Source: Semisulcospira habei
Taxonomy: Eukaryota > Mollusca > Gastropoda > Semisulcospiridae
Length of the DNA stretch: 64,000 nucleotides
Assembly (NCBI GenBank): GCA_036245525.1
Contig: BTPG01000005.1
Coordinates: forward strand, 115,549,880-115,613,879
Direction of reading: 5' to 3'
The first letter of the stretch is position 1, and every line of letters starts with the position of its first letter. This document shows positions 20,525 to 29,955 of this stretch, one piece after another. A program made the position numbers and the translations under genes. The notes below the pieces were generated by a model. It worked only from the letters and a program-made list of their open reading frames with translations. It was not told the origin of the DNA and did no database searches.

Positions 20525-20842
20525 CGGGGTACAAAGATTCCTTTGACCTCCCTCAGGCCTACAAGGGTCCGTGTAGCAAACTCCTGCTACCAATAACTTA
20601 TGTTGTAGCTCGGTCATGTGGTACAGTTTGCGCTTAAGGGACTGGTCGTGTGACGTAGGGAAGAAAACAATTTAAGTTATTGGTCGCAGGGGTTTGCTAC
20701 ACGGACCATTGTAGGTCTGAGGGAGGTCAAAATAACCATTGTACCCCGAAGGCCGAAGACCTGAGGGGTACAATGGTTCTTTTGACCTCCCAAAGGCCTA
20801 TACGGGTCCGTGCAGTAAGCCCCTGCTAGCTACCAATAGCGT
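20525..20842. repeat. Three-arm repeat L (plus, minus, plus)
   Basis: 20525-20602 (GGGGTACAAAGATTCC ... CCTCAGGCCTACAAGGGTCC ... CTACCAATAACTT) is complementary to 20671-20746 and is repeated directly at about 20768-20842. The GTCGTGTGACGTAGGGA motif between the first two arms recurs at 21165-21182. It looks like an inverted-repeat element plus an extra arm. 19890-20520 and 20845-21535 otherwise hold nothing I can name. Confidence 0.6.
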
Positions 20843-21534
20843 ATTTGTTTTCATTCCTCCGCTATTTTCATAAAATAAATCAAGAAGAAATCTTCCGACC
20901 TGGATCGCGCTAGACATGACTGACGTAAAAGGAATATATATTTATACATAATAGACTTATGACAGATTTTTAATGACGTTGCCGTCCCCAGTAGTGTGCC
21001 TGTTGTTTCGAACAACACTAAGTAGCTTTGTACTTTAGAACGTTTGGCGATCTTTTATAGAACAAAACTGGCATCCAAGACGCGTCAGAAAGAGGGCTAC
21101 AAAAAGTCCGCAAGGGTTTTTGTATGCTCGGTCGCTGATGTGGCACAGTTTCGCTAAAGAGATTGGTCGTGTGACGTAGGGATCAGAAAACAAAAATCTT
21201 ATTACGATGCAGCAAATACATGTGTAAAGATCAAGGAGATCTTTGGCGACAGTGAGATGATATACACTATCTTTTGAAGGCCAGGAACACTCTTGCAGAA
21301 AGAAACGTTACAGACCGGATGTTCCGTGTAAACAATAAATCTTTTCCAATGACTGACTCGGACAGGTACCGCGGCGGTTTCTAAACTCAGCATGTTTGAG
21401 CCAGATTGTATCCATCAAATACTGACTGTAACTTGGGCCACATGCTGCACCCCTCGCTTCTTGTAAACGTCAACATGGCCACGCGCCAGCACGTGCACCT
21501 ACTCATTCTTCATTCTTTTCACCGAGTTGCTGCC

Positions 21535-21715
21535 GAGAAAAAACTTAATTGAAGACAAAAACATTGCAAGAGGCATAGATCCTCATGAGCCCCCGCAATT
21601 GCGGGGGCTCATGAGGATCTATGCCTCTTGTTGAAACCTTTACATCCAGGTCTTCGACGTTGAAGTTACACTGTTTAGAAACACAGTTTGTGTCCACTGG
21701 CAGTGAAGGGGTTAC
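21535..21715. mobile_element. Family B core-1 MITE with perfect 64-bp palindrome
   Basis: 21567-21630 is a perfect palindrome centred on GCAATTGC: CAAGAGGCATAGATCCTCAT plus GAGCCCCC and its complement. The left flank has CTGCCGAGAAAAAACTTAAT and the right end is CACTGGCAGTGAAGGGGTTA. The left TTAA is degraded. Two decayed core-1 copies follow at 21725-21793 and 21935-21995. Confidence 0.8.
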
Positions 21716-21816
21716 TCGAAAGAAAGAGGCACAGAGGGATATATTATCACCAGCCCCTGCAGCCTGCGTGTGTACATGAGAATCTGTGCTTCTTCAGTAT
21801 AAATCAGTCTGAACAT

Positions 21817-21903
21817 GTACTGAACGAGCAAAAGAAATGTGACAGTATTTTCGGAATCCGATGATTAAAAAAATGGCGCATTTCTTTCAGTTTGCTCGTC
21901 AGT
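21817..21903. mobile_element. Family H palindrome
   Basis: GAACGAGCAAAAGAAATGTG and CATTTCTTTCAGTTTGCTCG are complementary arms with TCGGAATCCGATGATT at the centre. A longer copy is at 61673-61778. 22000-22420 contains only an A-rich/G-rich junction at 22255-22318. Confidence 0.62.
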
Positions 21904-22424
21904 ATACAAATGGAGTCAGTCAGTCTGCCAGCTAAAGGCATAGATTCTCACGAGCCCCTGCAGCTGGCGGAGGCTAATGATAATCGTCTATGCGGTTTCA
22001 TGAAGCCGGTGGATCGGGCTGGATGCGGACTGAACTTTTAAAGTCAGTTCAGTCTGGCCGCACCATTCTGCAACCGCACCGTCTTTGGCACACTTCTCCA
22101 AGACGCAAAACCCAGATGAGCCGGACGGATGGAAATAGGCCTTTGTCAGCACTGACGGGGGGGGCATACATTCTTGCGGGACCATCAAGATGTCTTTCCT
22201 GCCTCTTACAGCTTGACTGAAGCGCTAAGATAACAATTTTCTCAACAACAACAACAACAAAAAAAAAAAACCACTTCGCTGTTCTAGGGGGGGAGGCAGG
22301 GAGGGGGGGGGGGGGCGGGAACCCAAGTGACATTTTGTGTTCGCAGTTTAGCCTGTGTTTGAAGATAAGTAGCCACTGATCTCTATAGTGTTTGTTTGTC
22401 TATTTTGAAGAAAGGTGTTTACCC

Positions 22425-22535
22425 GTAATATTAATAAATTGTGCTGTAACTGTCTTTTCCGTAAGCGTGTTTCTTTCTCCGTTGGTACTTCTCTGCATCT
22501 TACACGCTTGGCAGTCACCTTTTTGGTCTGGATTA
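22425..22535 (-). repeat. Dispersed repeat P
   Basis: Read on the minus strand it begins AAAAGGTGACTGCCAAGCGT. It continues through a block with GAAGAAAGAAACACG-like sequence to AGTTACAGCACAATTTATTA. Other copies: 32648-32712 (+), 38512-38555 (+, partial), 44667-44775 (+), 45020-45100 (-), 53105-53170 (-). Confidence 0.62.
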
Positions 22536-22557
22536 GTGAGTGTCCCCTGCCTTTGTC

Positions 22558-22672
22558 TGCTTGACTGACGGAGCTAAGACTGCTTGACCGACGGAGCTAA
22601 GACTGCTTGACTGACGGAGCTAAGACTGCTTGACTGACGGAGCTAAGACTGCTTGACTGACGGAGCTAAGAC
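22558..22672 (+). repeat. Five-copy 23-bp tandem repeat
   Basis: The unit TGCTTGACTGACGGAGCTAA plus GAC is repeated five times, with one T-to-C change in the second copy. Such uniform copies indicate recent expansion. Confidence 0.92.
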
Positions 22673-22879
22673 TAAGATTTCTGAACGAAATCCTCTCTTT
22701 CAAGTTCTAAACAAACAAACGAAAGGAAAACATCAGCAGCAACAACTTACAATAACAACAGTAACAAACAAACAAACATGTAGGCTCCATATTGACATCG
22801 GATGAACGACGATGCTGATGGTAATCAACTCAGTGTTCTTTTTAGCTTACTTCAGTGCTCAAATTCATCGCTCTAGTTG

Positions 22880-23138
22880 TTAACCCTTTTAGCCCCAACA
22901 CCCTACAGCAGGAGATTGATGGACCATGATAATTCAAGGGTAGTGCCAGATTTAGCTTGGCGCCAAGCTAATCTGGCACTACCCTTCTATTATCATGGTC
23001 AATCCACCTCCTAGTGCAACTGGTACATAGTCGTTAAGTACGGCACTTCCAAAATGTAGGAAATTCAATTCAATTCAATGCGATTCAAAGGGAAAATACA
23101 GTTTTGTGGAAATGCACCCGTGGGGTTTAAAGGGTTAA
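22880..23138. mobile_element. Family A core-2 MITE
   Basis: TTAACCCTTTTAGCCCC left end and GGGGTTTAAAGGGTTAA right end. The core at 22923-23001 is a near-perfect palindrome with no separate loop (TTAGCTTGGCGCCAAGCTAA centre). A 45-bp AT-rich stretch with repeated AATTC lies near the right end. Confidence 0.82.
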
Positions 23139-23275
23139 AACTAAAGACTTACATTTATGTTCGGCCGACGAGCATGAACAGGCGCCAGTTACGTGCTTGA
23201 GTGAATGAGAAACAGTCCATCGCAGATTGCCTGTGAAGAACTCAGTCTTAGACTTCAAGAGGGAAACTGCGTCAG

Positions 23276-23487
23276 TTAACCCTTTTCATCCGTATACATC
23301 TATTGCTTGAAATACATTTGACTGATAGTTCAAGGGTGGTGCCAGAATAGCTTGGCGCCTGATGCGCCAAGCTATTCTGGCACCACCCTTGAACTAAAAC
23401 GGTTGATCTATCTCCTCATCAGAAATGTAGCCTTTGTAGGACAAGAAGCAAATTTCACAAAATCAGCCTCAGGATGTAGTGGGTTAA
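23276..23487. mobile_element. Core-2 MITE, TTTTCATCC-end class (212 bp)
   Basis: Bounded by TTAA: TTAACCCTTTTCATCCG ... GATGTAGTGGGTTAA. The core at 23329-23395 pairs TTCAAGGGTGGTGCCAGAAT with its complement around GGCGCCTGATGCGCC. Its right TTAA (23484-23487) is also the left TTAA of the next element. Confidence 0.85.
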
Positions 23488-23697
23488 CTCATTCTACCCC
23501 AGACACACCACAGCAAGATAAGGTTCGACCATGATAGTTCAAGGGTGATGCCAGAATAGCTTGGCGCCTCTGGGCGCCAAGCTATTCTGGCGTCACCCTT
23601 GAACTATCATGGTCGATCTGTGTCCTGCACTAGAGTGCAGTCTTCAGAGGACAACGGCAAAATTTGGGGAGTTCGGTGTTGGGGTACAATGAGTTAA
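23484..23697. mobile_element. Core-2 MITE, TTAACTCATTC-end class (214 bp)
   Basis: Ends TTAACTCATTCTACCCCAGA and GTTGGGGTACAATGAGTTAA. The core at 23529-23613 is nearly perfect (CATGATAGTTCAAGGGTGAT paired with its complement around GGCGCCTCTGGGCGCC). It shares one TTAA with the preceding element, as expected if one inserted into the target duplication of the other. Confidence 0.85.
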
Positions 23698-23802
23698 CTG
23701 GACTAGACGGCACCTACTAATTTGCAGTGTCGGCAGTCGAAGACTTAAACCTTTGCAACTGCCTCAGTCTCAAGATGCAAATGGGTCTGATGTCTGACAA
23801 CC

Positions 23803-23842
23803 AGAGGCATGGATTCTCATGAGAATCTACGCCTCTTGCACG
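23803..23842. mobile_element. Minimal core-1 palindrome
   Basis: CAGAGGCATGGATTCTCATG is followed directly by AGAATCTACGCCTCTTG, with no central C/G block. It is like the minimal palindrome at 15569. Confidence 0.65.
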
Positions 23843-23944
23843 TAGAAGGGGATGGTCTAGAGACTGAGTAATGCAGTGAGGGTTCCTGGGCGAGTTGGCG
23901 TCAGCTGAACTGAGAGGAACACTTGGACGGATGCAGCAGGCTAG

Positions 23945-24076
23945 TCAGTGAGCAAAAGGTAAGCGGGTCGGCGTCGGCCGCAGTTGCGGCCGACAACGAC
24001 CCGATGACCTTCTCCTCACTGGGCAGTAAACTGTGACCCCCCCCCCTCCTCCCCCCCCCCCCCCCCCCCCCCCCCG
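23945..24076. mobile_element. Family F palindrome followed by poly-C
   Basis: Arms GCAAAAGGTAAGCGGGTCGG and CGACCCGATGACCTTCTCC meet at GTCGGCCGCAGTTGCGGCCGAC-like symmetric sequence (23965-23990). About 40 C with few T follow at 24037-24076. Confidence 0.65.
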
Positions 24077-24349
24077 TAAAGGCGTTGTTTTGTCCAAGTT
24101 TTTGTCCAAGTTTTGGCCCAATTCGGTATGCGGCTAAAAGTCCTCGGGCTGACTGGTCAGGACATGTCAGTGCTTACTTAGACTGATGTAACCACGTGGT
24201 CGCCAACTGATTTTTTTCATCTGAAACAGACGCATCAGTAACGTACACGTATTCCTGGTCCTACTAGTATCTTTGGCTTGTGACAGTCTCGGAGGACTGT
24301 GACACGTCTACAGTGCGGCCTCTGCGGTTATTGACCAACACTGAGAAAG

Positions 24350-24420
24350 AGCAATAGGTTCTCATAAACTATTGCACCTGCAGACGACGGCCATCATAAC
24401 AATCCACGTCTCTTGCGAGG
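24350..24420. mobile_element. Decayed core-1 hairpin
   Basis: GAGCAATAGGTTCTCATAAA and CAATCCACGTCTCTTGC keep weak arm similarity around CACCTGCAG. 24080-24345 is unassigned. Confidence 0.4.
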
Positions 24421-24474
24421 CTACTACGCCCGGCCGATATTTCTCACACCGACGGATGAGGACACGAGGGTCTG

Positions 24475-24553
24475 GGCCGCACTGGCTGTTTCCCTCGATT
24501 CGCTACCGCTGATCTGATCAGCGGTAGCAAATCGAGGGAGACAACCAGTGTGG
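24475..24553. mobile_element. Family G palindrome, best copy
   Basis: CCTCGATTCGCTACCGCTGA pairs with TCAGCGGTAGCAAATCGAGG, and GCACTGGCTGTTTC with GACAACCAGTGTGG, centred on GATCTGATC. Other copies: 4855 (half), 33560-33632, 57262-57322, 60075-60130. Confidence 0.78.
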
Positions 24554-24732
24554 GTCTGGGCTGACACGTACCCAAAAGCATTGCCAACAGAACCCATCCC
24601 ATACCCTACCTTGTGACCGAGAGGGAATGCAGCCAAGCCCAACGTAGCTTCTCTGGCATCGAGCCTACTGCTCTTCCTGGCCGTTTCCAGTACACACTTG
24701 TGTCAAGTTCAGGCGTTGTGCGCTGTATCCCA

Positions 24733-24975
24733 TTCAGCCATAATAAGTGCACAACAGAACTGACGCGGGTCTTCCATGATAGTTCAGAATAGCCTCTGGC
24801 GTCTTCAGGCGCCAAGCTATCCTGGCATCACCCTTGAACTATCATGGTCTGTCTGCCTCTTGCACTGGCATGAAATCTTCAGGCGGAGGACAGCTGCCTA
24901 TTCTATCGTTTTTTTACGTTCGACACCACTATTTTGGTGTGTTCCGCGGAAAGACGTTCAGTAGTTCAAAAAAGT
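24733..24975. mobile_element. Core-2 element, (AC)n-ended class, copy 1
   Basis: It starts CATTCAGCCATAATAAGTGC. It contains a core-2 palindrome with a damaged left arm (24776-24847), then GAAATCTTCAGGCGGAGGAC. It ends with ACGTTCGACACC ... AAAGACGTTCAGTAGTTC and GTAAACGC, running straight into an (AC)/(GC) microsatellite at 24980-25030. The copy at 31915-32298 has the same order and also runs into (AC)n. Confidence 0.7.
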
Positions 24976-25061
24976 AAACGCCGCACACGCACACGCACAC
25001 GCGCGCGCGCGCGCACACACACACACACACCGATGCTCGCATGTAAGAACCGTGAATAATT

Positions 25062-25299
25062 TTAACTCATTCACTGCCAGTGGACGCAGATTGCGTTTCT
25101 GATTTTTTTTGTTATTCATACGCCAAAAGATCTCGAGCCGTCCAAGAAACATGATTATGTAACGCCCCTGATCCAAAGAGGTTTTACTGAGCAAGAAGGC
25201 ATAGATCATCACGAGCCCCTACGTACGCTGGGGATCGTGAGAATCTATGTCTCGTCAAGTTGTATTGTGTATACTTTTTCTCGGCAACAAAGGGGTTAA
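25062..25299. mobile_element. Complete family B core-1 MITE (238 bp)
   Basis: TTAACTCATTCACTGCCAGT left and CGGCAACAAAGGGGTTAA right. The core at 25190-25256 (CAAGAAGGCATAGATCATCA) is imperfect, with a GTACGCTGGGG centre. TTAA lies at both ends. Confidence 0.78.
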
Positions 25300-25705
25300 A
25301 GGTGTAACCGAAACAGCGCATGCAGACATCTGAGTTTAAAACAAGTTGAAAAGCCTAGAGCAGTTGGTGTTAGTATAAAGCATGTTCTATCATGAGCACT
25401 TTGACGGGGAGTTTTGTTGATTTCTATGAGGTACACGCGTTCAACACACGCTGAAAACAATCTACCTTAAATCCTCAAAATTTTACACAATTGATGCTCA
25501 AAAGTTTTCACTTTTGATTGCGCAAAAGGTTGTAGGTAACCTGTGGTCAGTTTGAGTTTGTCCTCGACACAAAATGAGATAGAATTGACTGAGACCTCGT
25601 TTGGCGAGTGATGAGTGGGCAAATTACGTCAGAAAGCTTGAAATTGTGCAAATGCTTTCGCGAAGTCCCCAACTGTCGTCTTCTGATGTTTGGTCAGTGG
25701 CCAGA

Positions 25706-25766
25706 CAACGTGATGCGAGCAGAAAACGGGTTATTGTCCAATCATTTCTGCTCGCATCATCTAGTC
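25706..25766. repeat. Short inverted repeat
   Basis: GATGCGAGCAGAAA and TTTCTGCTCGCATC are exact complements flanking about 20 bp. 25300-25700 is unassigned. Confidence 0.62.
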
Positions 25767-25796
25767 TCGTCACTGACAAAAGCATCTGCTGGGGCC

Positions 25797-25902
25797 AATT
25801 GCATGAGCGAGCTTAGTCCTGCGCTAGCCACTAAGCAAGGTGCTCCGCTATAGCGGAGCACCTTGCTTACTGGCTAGCGCAAGACTAAGCTCACTCATGC
25901 AA
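25797..25902. mobile_element. Family E palindrome
   Basis: TTGCATGAGCGAGCTTAGTC pairs with GACTAAGCTCACTCATGCAA, and GCAAGGTGCTCCGCTATAGC with its complement, giving an almost loopless 106-bp palindrome. Other copies: 44031-44155, 46310-46425 and a cluster at 58665-58955. No TTAA ends. Confidence 0.82.
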
Positions 25903-25911
25903 CCGAAATAA

Positions 25912-26095
25912 ATGTTTAGGGCTTAACGTCTTTTGTCCACCACGAGGGTGATTTCAAAGACGGGGACAACGAAAAAGGGTCTGAGCAAATTTTGACCCAA
26001 GCTGGATTCGAACCCGGGACCTTTTGGTCTGGTCCGGGTCCTGAAAGCATCAGAGATATCTGGTTAAACCAGAACGCCCGCCAACACCCTTTTTC
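25912..26095 (-). mobile_element. tRNA-derived SINE
   Basis: On the minus strand, a pol III B box (GGTTCGAATCC at about 26004-26014) is followed by GGTCAAAAT, CCCCGTCTTTGAAATCACC and a GTGGTGGACAAAAGACGTTA tail ending AAGCCCTAAACATTT. The same body and tail occur on the plus strand at 30216-30390. The tRNA-like head is too degenerate to be a functional tRNA. Confidence 0.8.
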
Positions 26096-26195
26096 GCCGC
26101 GCGAACTCACAGAATTTCATTGCCGTAGACCCGACAGTGTTGGTTGGGCTCAGAATTACATCAGCTGTGAGCTCCGTTCTACTTTCAGCCATCTA

Positions 26196-26257
26196 CTGAC
26201 GACGACCATACGCGGCTGGGTTTCGCTCAGATCGCGTATGGCCGTCGTCGACAGCTG
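26196..26257. repeat. Inverted repeat
   Basis: GACGACGACCATACGCG and CGCGTATGGCCGTCGTCGAC are near-perfect complementary arms with a loop of about 20 bp. 26260-26655 is otherwise unassigned. Confidence 0.6.
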
Positions 26258-26658
26258 TTCCTCAGTGAAGATTACAACGGGAAGATTGGTACCGAGACTT
26301 CAGTATTCATCCAGGAACATGAAGGGTCTGTTGACGGGTCAGTCAGTATCAGGAAGATTATGATCCTTAGCAAATTGTGAGCAGTATACATTGCTGGGAT
26401 GTCGCCGGTGTGGATCTCGGAATTCACTTCAGTCTGAAATAGTGTGTGCGGTCGTTTGATGTAGGCCTACATCCCCACAGACACAGTAGTGCACGCTGCG
26501 TTTTGCTCGCACGTCAGTGCTGCAAAATCCTGTGAAATGCATGGCACGACAACGTATAGGGTGCGCAGTTATGCCACTATCATTACAAGCCAGTCCAGGC
26601 TTTTTCCATCATCCAACTCGATGCGGGTACTCGCCGCGTGCAAACCAGGCTGACTGGC

Positions 26659-26716
26659 GTAACTATAAAAACTGTGGTTCCCGAGTGTAACACTCGGAAC
26701 CACAGTTTTTAGTTAC
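26659..26716. mobile_element. Family N mini-palindrome
   Basis: CGTAACTATAAAAACTGTGG pairs with CCACAGTTTTTAGTTACG around CCGAGTGTAACACTCGG. It is a 58-bp almost perfect palindrome and a single copy in this window. Confidence 0.7.
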
Positions 26717-27415
26717 GAGGTGTAACACCCCAACAAGTTTCACGCCCCTAACTTAGCCCTTTTCATCCTGATACACCCCCTGCTTGAAACAAATTTGACT
26801 ATGATAGTTCAAGGGTGGTGCCAGAATAGCTTGGCGTCTGAGGCGCCAAGCTATTAAGGCACCACCCTTGAACTTGTAACCCAAATTCTTCAGAAAAAGA
26901 TGATCCTTAATTAACACCCATTCCCTCTCTCTCAGAAAGTAATACCAAAAGGTTTTCCCAAACAGTTTAAAAGAAATTTATTTTCACTATAGCATCAATA
27001 ATAGGATCAATTAACCGGTTGTATGGCAACACAAAAACATCAGTTACTCGGGGACAAAATAAAGCATGAGAGAGCAGACTGACAGCAACCCGATCCGTGG
27101 ACACTGTAATAAGCAACAACAACAAAAATATAGGTGTCATAACATAAAACAAAGGCAATGGTTTTTTTCCCATTACAAATATTCATACTAGAACATATAA
27201 TTGAGCACACTGTGGGACCTAATACAAAATAGATCCTTCGATTTAACTGCAAAACCCCTCACAGCAAAAACACAGTATATTAGGGCCCTATGTTATGCCT
27301 GTTTGATCTGGCCCGAGCAGCTCAAGCGCAACAAAGCTATACAAATCACCCTGTTTAAACTTATTCCATAAGTTTAATACATGTCGGTTAATACAACAGC
27401 CCTACGCGAGATTGT

Positions 27416-28196
27416 CAGTCTCATATAAAACCTACGACCTGAGGACCTCGATGCCACCGTCCCAGCTTGCTAGGCCATGGCAAACGAACCAAGGGTTTAA
27501 AGGATGGGGCCAGTACTGCGCACACTGCACTCCCCCAAAAAGCTCCACCGCGCAGGCTTTAGGAAACGCCCACGGACTATGACACTGAACTTTCCAAGTC
27601 CTGTAGCGATGGGCAAGGGGCAAAACGGCAGGTGAAAGATGTCACTAGAAGCCGCAGTCTCAAACCTGCATGCAGGCGGTTCAGGATATTGGTCGCCTGA
27701 TGTTGACCTGGGGATGACAACGTCACTCGGCACACTCTGAACGACCAAGCAGCCTTCTCTAGGGACAGCACTGCTTGCTCCACACGGAGAGGGGCCTAGA
27801 AAAGGTGGCCTAACCAAAGCTCATCCCCTCGTAACCCCAGTTGGCTAGCCGCGGTCAACGGGCATCTTCTCATGCGGTCAGAAAACAAGAAAAAACAACG
27901 GATCCACTCTCATGCGGACGACCACGACCGGACTCAACGTAGCATGCTGGAACATCCGAACCATGCTCGACACAGCAGACAGCGGACGCCCTGAGCGTCG
28001 CTCCGCCCTCATTGCCCATGAATTGCGGAGGTTAAACATCGACATCGCCGCGCTCAGCGAAGTACGCCTCCCGGAGGAAGGCAGCCTCCAAGAACTTGGC
28101 GCTGGCTACACCCTCTACTGGTCAGGCAGGCCTGCATCAGAAAGACGGCTCTCAGGCGTGGGCTTCATGGTGAAGAACACCCCCCCCCCCCCCCCC
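27416..28196 (+). mobile_element. 3'-truncated LINE 5' end with 12-bp TSD
   Basis: ACGCGAGATTGT is present at 27404-27415 and 28197-28208. The insert has about 0.5 kb of 5' UTR, then an endonuclease start on the plus strand, and stops in a 15-base C run. Keeping the 5' end and losing the 3' end is the reverse of normal LINE truncation. Confidence 0.82.
27912..28180 (+). pseudogene. AP-type endonuclease N-terminus of an RTE-like LINE
   Basis: The reading frame contains ACWNIRTM, the first motif of apurinic-type LINE endonucleases. RRSALIAHELRRLNIDIAAL and the catalytic-Glu motif SEVRLPEEGSLQ follow, then YWSGRP and RRLSGVGFMVKN. Nuclear copies of this family are often mislabelled craniofacial development protein 2-like. 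The domain should be about 220 residues. Here only about 90 remain before the C run, so it is inactive. Confidence 0.85.
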
Positions 28197-28954
28197 ACGC
28201 GAGATTGTATCATCCCAACACCAAGAAATCCCTGTTTAAGCCCCATTTAAGACTGCAAGTGAAAATCCAATTACAAACACTAATCAATATATGGCTCAAA
28301 GTCAAAACACCCAAGATATTACCAATTCCACAGATACATGTTGAGGCAATGATATACATGGTTCTTGTTCTATTGAGAATCCAAGAATATCCCCTGCATC
28401 ACAATATGATTCGCATAAAAAGAAACTCATCCTATACATTTAATGCAATCCCTAAATGAAGTCAACAATATTTCTTAATTAAAACACTTTACCAACCTGA
28501 ATTAGCATCCGAAAAATCAGTGCATGCTCTCTGTCCCCGCTCAAACAATGAAATGGCAGAGGAAGAGAAATTATCAAAGAGAAAATTGCCACAACAGGAA
28601 GTAAAAAATCGGAACCAAAATAATTACTAAAATATTACAAACTACACCAAAAAGTATTGTGGCAATATTATTACAAGGTCATTTCCAAAACCAAAACTAA
28701 AAAATATGCTTGAGGAAAAAGAAAAATTTATGGGTCTCTGTCTAAAAAGGGAAAACAACAAGAACAATTCTAATGTCAATCCACTAAGCTTACTCAAAAT
28801 ACAACTTATTAACCTATCACAAAGGTGATATAGGTTACAAACTAAAACGGGTCATCGATCTCCTAATCTGTAATGTGGCCTTCATAGGACAACACTGAAG
28901 CAATTAAAAAAAAAAAAATCAGCCTCAGAATGTAATGGGTTAGTCAAGAAATTT

Positions 28955-29057
28955 GAAGTCTCTTTTCCGCTTGCAAATGGCCGCAGCTGGGAGCCGTTTG
29001 ATTGGGAGAATGTCAGTCTGGACAGGTCAAAGTAGGCTTCTTCAGTTGTGAAAATAA
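28955..29057. other. Unassigned spacer
   Basis: Short ordinary sequence between the TTAG-bounded MITE and the next LINE. No feature seen. Confidence 0.4.
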
Positions 29058-29955
29058 GATAAGATAAACTTTATTGCCATAATATTATGCATAAACATTA
29101 GGATTTTTTGCGGCATAACTGACGAGCGTCCATATGAATATCAACACATAAAACATGCATACATCACAATCAAGCAGACTCTAAAATAACAAAACACACA
29201 TATGTATAGCAGTCATTCTACTAAGTGTGCACACACATCTAAGTAAGTGAAGTAAAATAAATCTATAGCATAATAAACATATTATGACAACAAAGACCGC
29301 CAAGTGAGCCGCAGCGAAAACAGATTAGCTAAATTCATATCTATTCGTAAAACTGTATATCCTGTTTATGAAGAGGTTTAATAGAACATATAAAGAACTA
29401 TAAACAACTAAGATAGGCCGGCTGTAGGTAATTCAGTCTAAAAAGACTTTGAGTCAATCTGCTGGAGTAAATCATATCACAGCCACATTAGACAGGGCCT
29501 GAACAGGCAAAGGATGAAAGCTCTTCTGAAAACGAGTGGTTTTGGCCTTGATGGATCTAAAGCGTAAGCCAGATGGCAAGGGTTCGAACAGGCTATGTGC
29601 AGGATGGTGCTCGTCATGTATGATGGAGCTCGCTCTCTTGATGGTGCGTGCGTGGTACAGAGATTCCAGCGAGAGGAGATCGCTTCCAACAATATGAGAT
29701 GCTGTTTTGATCACTGACTCTATTTAGTTTCTTGCGGGCTTCGTCGGTTGCGCTGCCATACCACACCGTCATTGAGAAGGTAAAAATGCTCTTAATGGCG
29801 GCGCGGTTAAACTGCACCATGATCTGCTGACTGACGCCAAAAGACTGACTTAACCGCCGAAGAAAAACTTGAACAGGCGCTGCTGGGCCGGCTTTAGGGG
29901 TTAGGGAAATGAAATGATAGTTGAACCGATTTTTGTTTTCTTTTAGCACTTGCAG
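29058..29955 (-). mobile_element. 5'-truncated LINE with (TTATC)n tail
   Basis: The minus-strand element has coding remnants at 29949-29472 followed by a UTR of about 400 bp. It ends AATAAAGTTTATCTTATCTT, that is an AATAAA-containing end with a TTATC repeat tail (plus strand AAGATAAGATAAACTTTATT at about 29054-29073). The target duplication was not found. Confidence 0.7.
29472..29949 (-). pseudogene. Non-LTR reverse transcriptase C-terminus, frameshifted
   Basis: Frame 1 (29949-29614) includes VFLRRLSQSFGVSQQIMVQF, AAIKSIFTFSMTVWYGSAT and KKLNRV. After a frame change near 29700 the second frame gives LLSLESLYHARTIKRASSII, HPAHSLFEPLPSGLRFRS and FQKSFHPLPVQ, ending in TAG-type stops near 29486. 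These are the conserved post-RT blocks seen in many LINE ORF2 proteins of aquatic animals. The RT catalytic core is absent. Confidence 0.82.

Larger units (their letters stand above)
26875..28839. mobile_element. TG...CA-ended insertion in the MITE
   Basis: It begins TGTAACC and ends GGTTACA, and is flanked by a direct AACT (26871-26874 and 28840-28843). Without the LINE nested in it, it is about 1.17 kb, AT-rich and non-coding. TG...CA ends with a 4-bp duplication would suit a solo LTR. A DNA element with 7-bp TIRs is the alternative. No tRNA primer site or internal coding region is visible. Confidence 0.62.
26753..28943. mobile_element. Core-2 MITE with TTAG target duplication, interrupted
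   Basis: It starts TTAGCCCTTTTCATCCTGAT and ends TCAGAATGTAATGGGTTAG. The two flanks read TTAG in the same direction, so the four bases are a direct target duplication and not part of the inverted repeat. The core at 26808-26874 is cut immediately after TTGAACT, and the remainder resumes at 28840 (AACTAAAACGGGTCATC). It is otherwise the same class as 23276-23487. Confidence 0.82.

Noticed and set aside
21567..21630. microRNA precursor or transcription terminator
   Set aside because: It is a loopless 64-bp perfect palindrome repeated dozens of times within TTAA-bounded elements. A MITE explains it better, and there is no expression evidence.
27912..28250. Craniofacial development protein 2-like host gene
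   Set aside because: The motifs are those of a LINE endonuclease, the frame ends in poly-C, and the piece is bounded by a 12-bp TSD.
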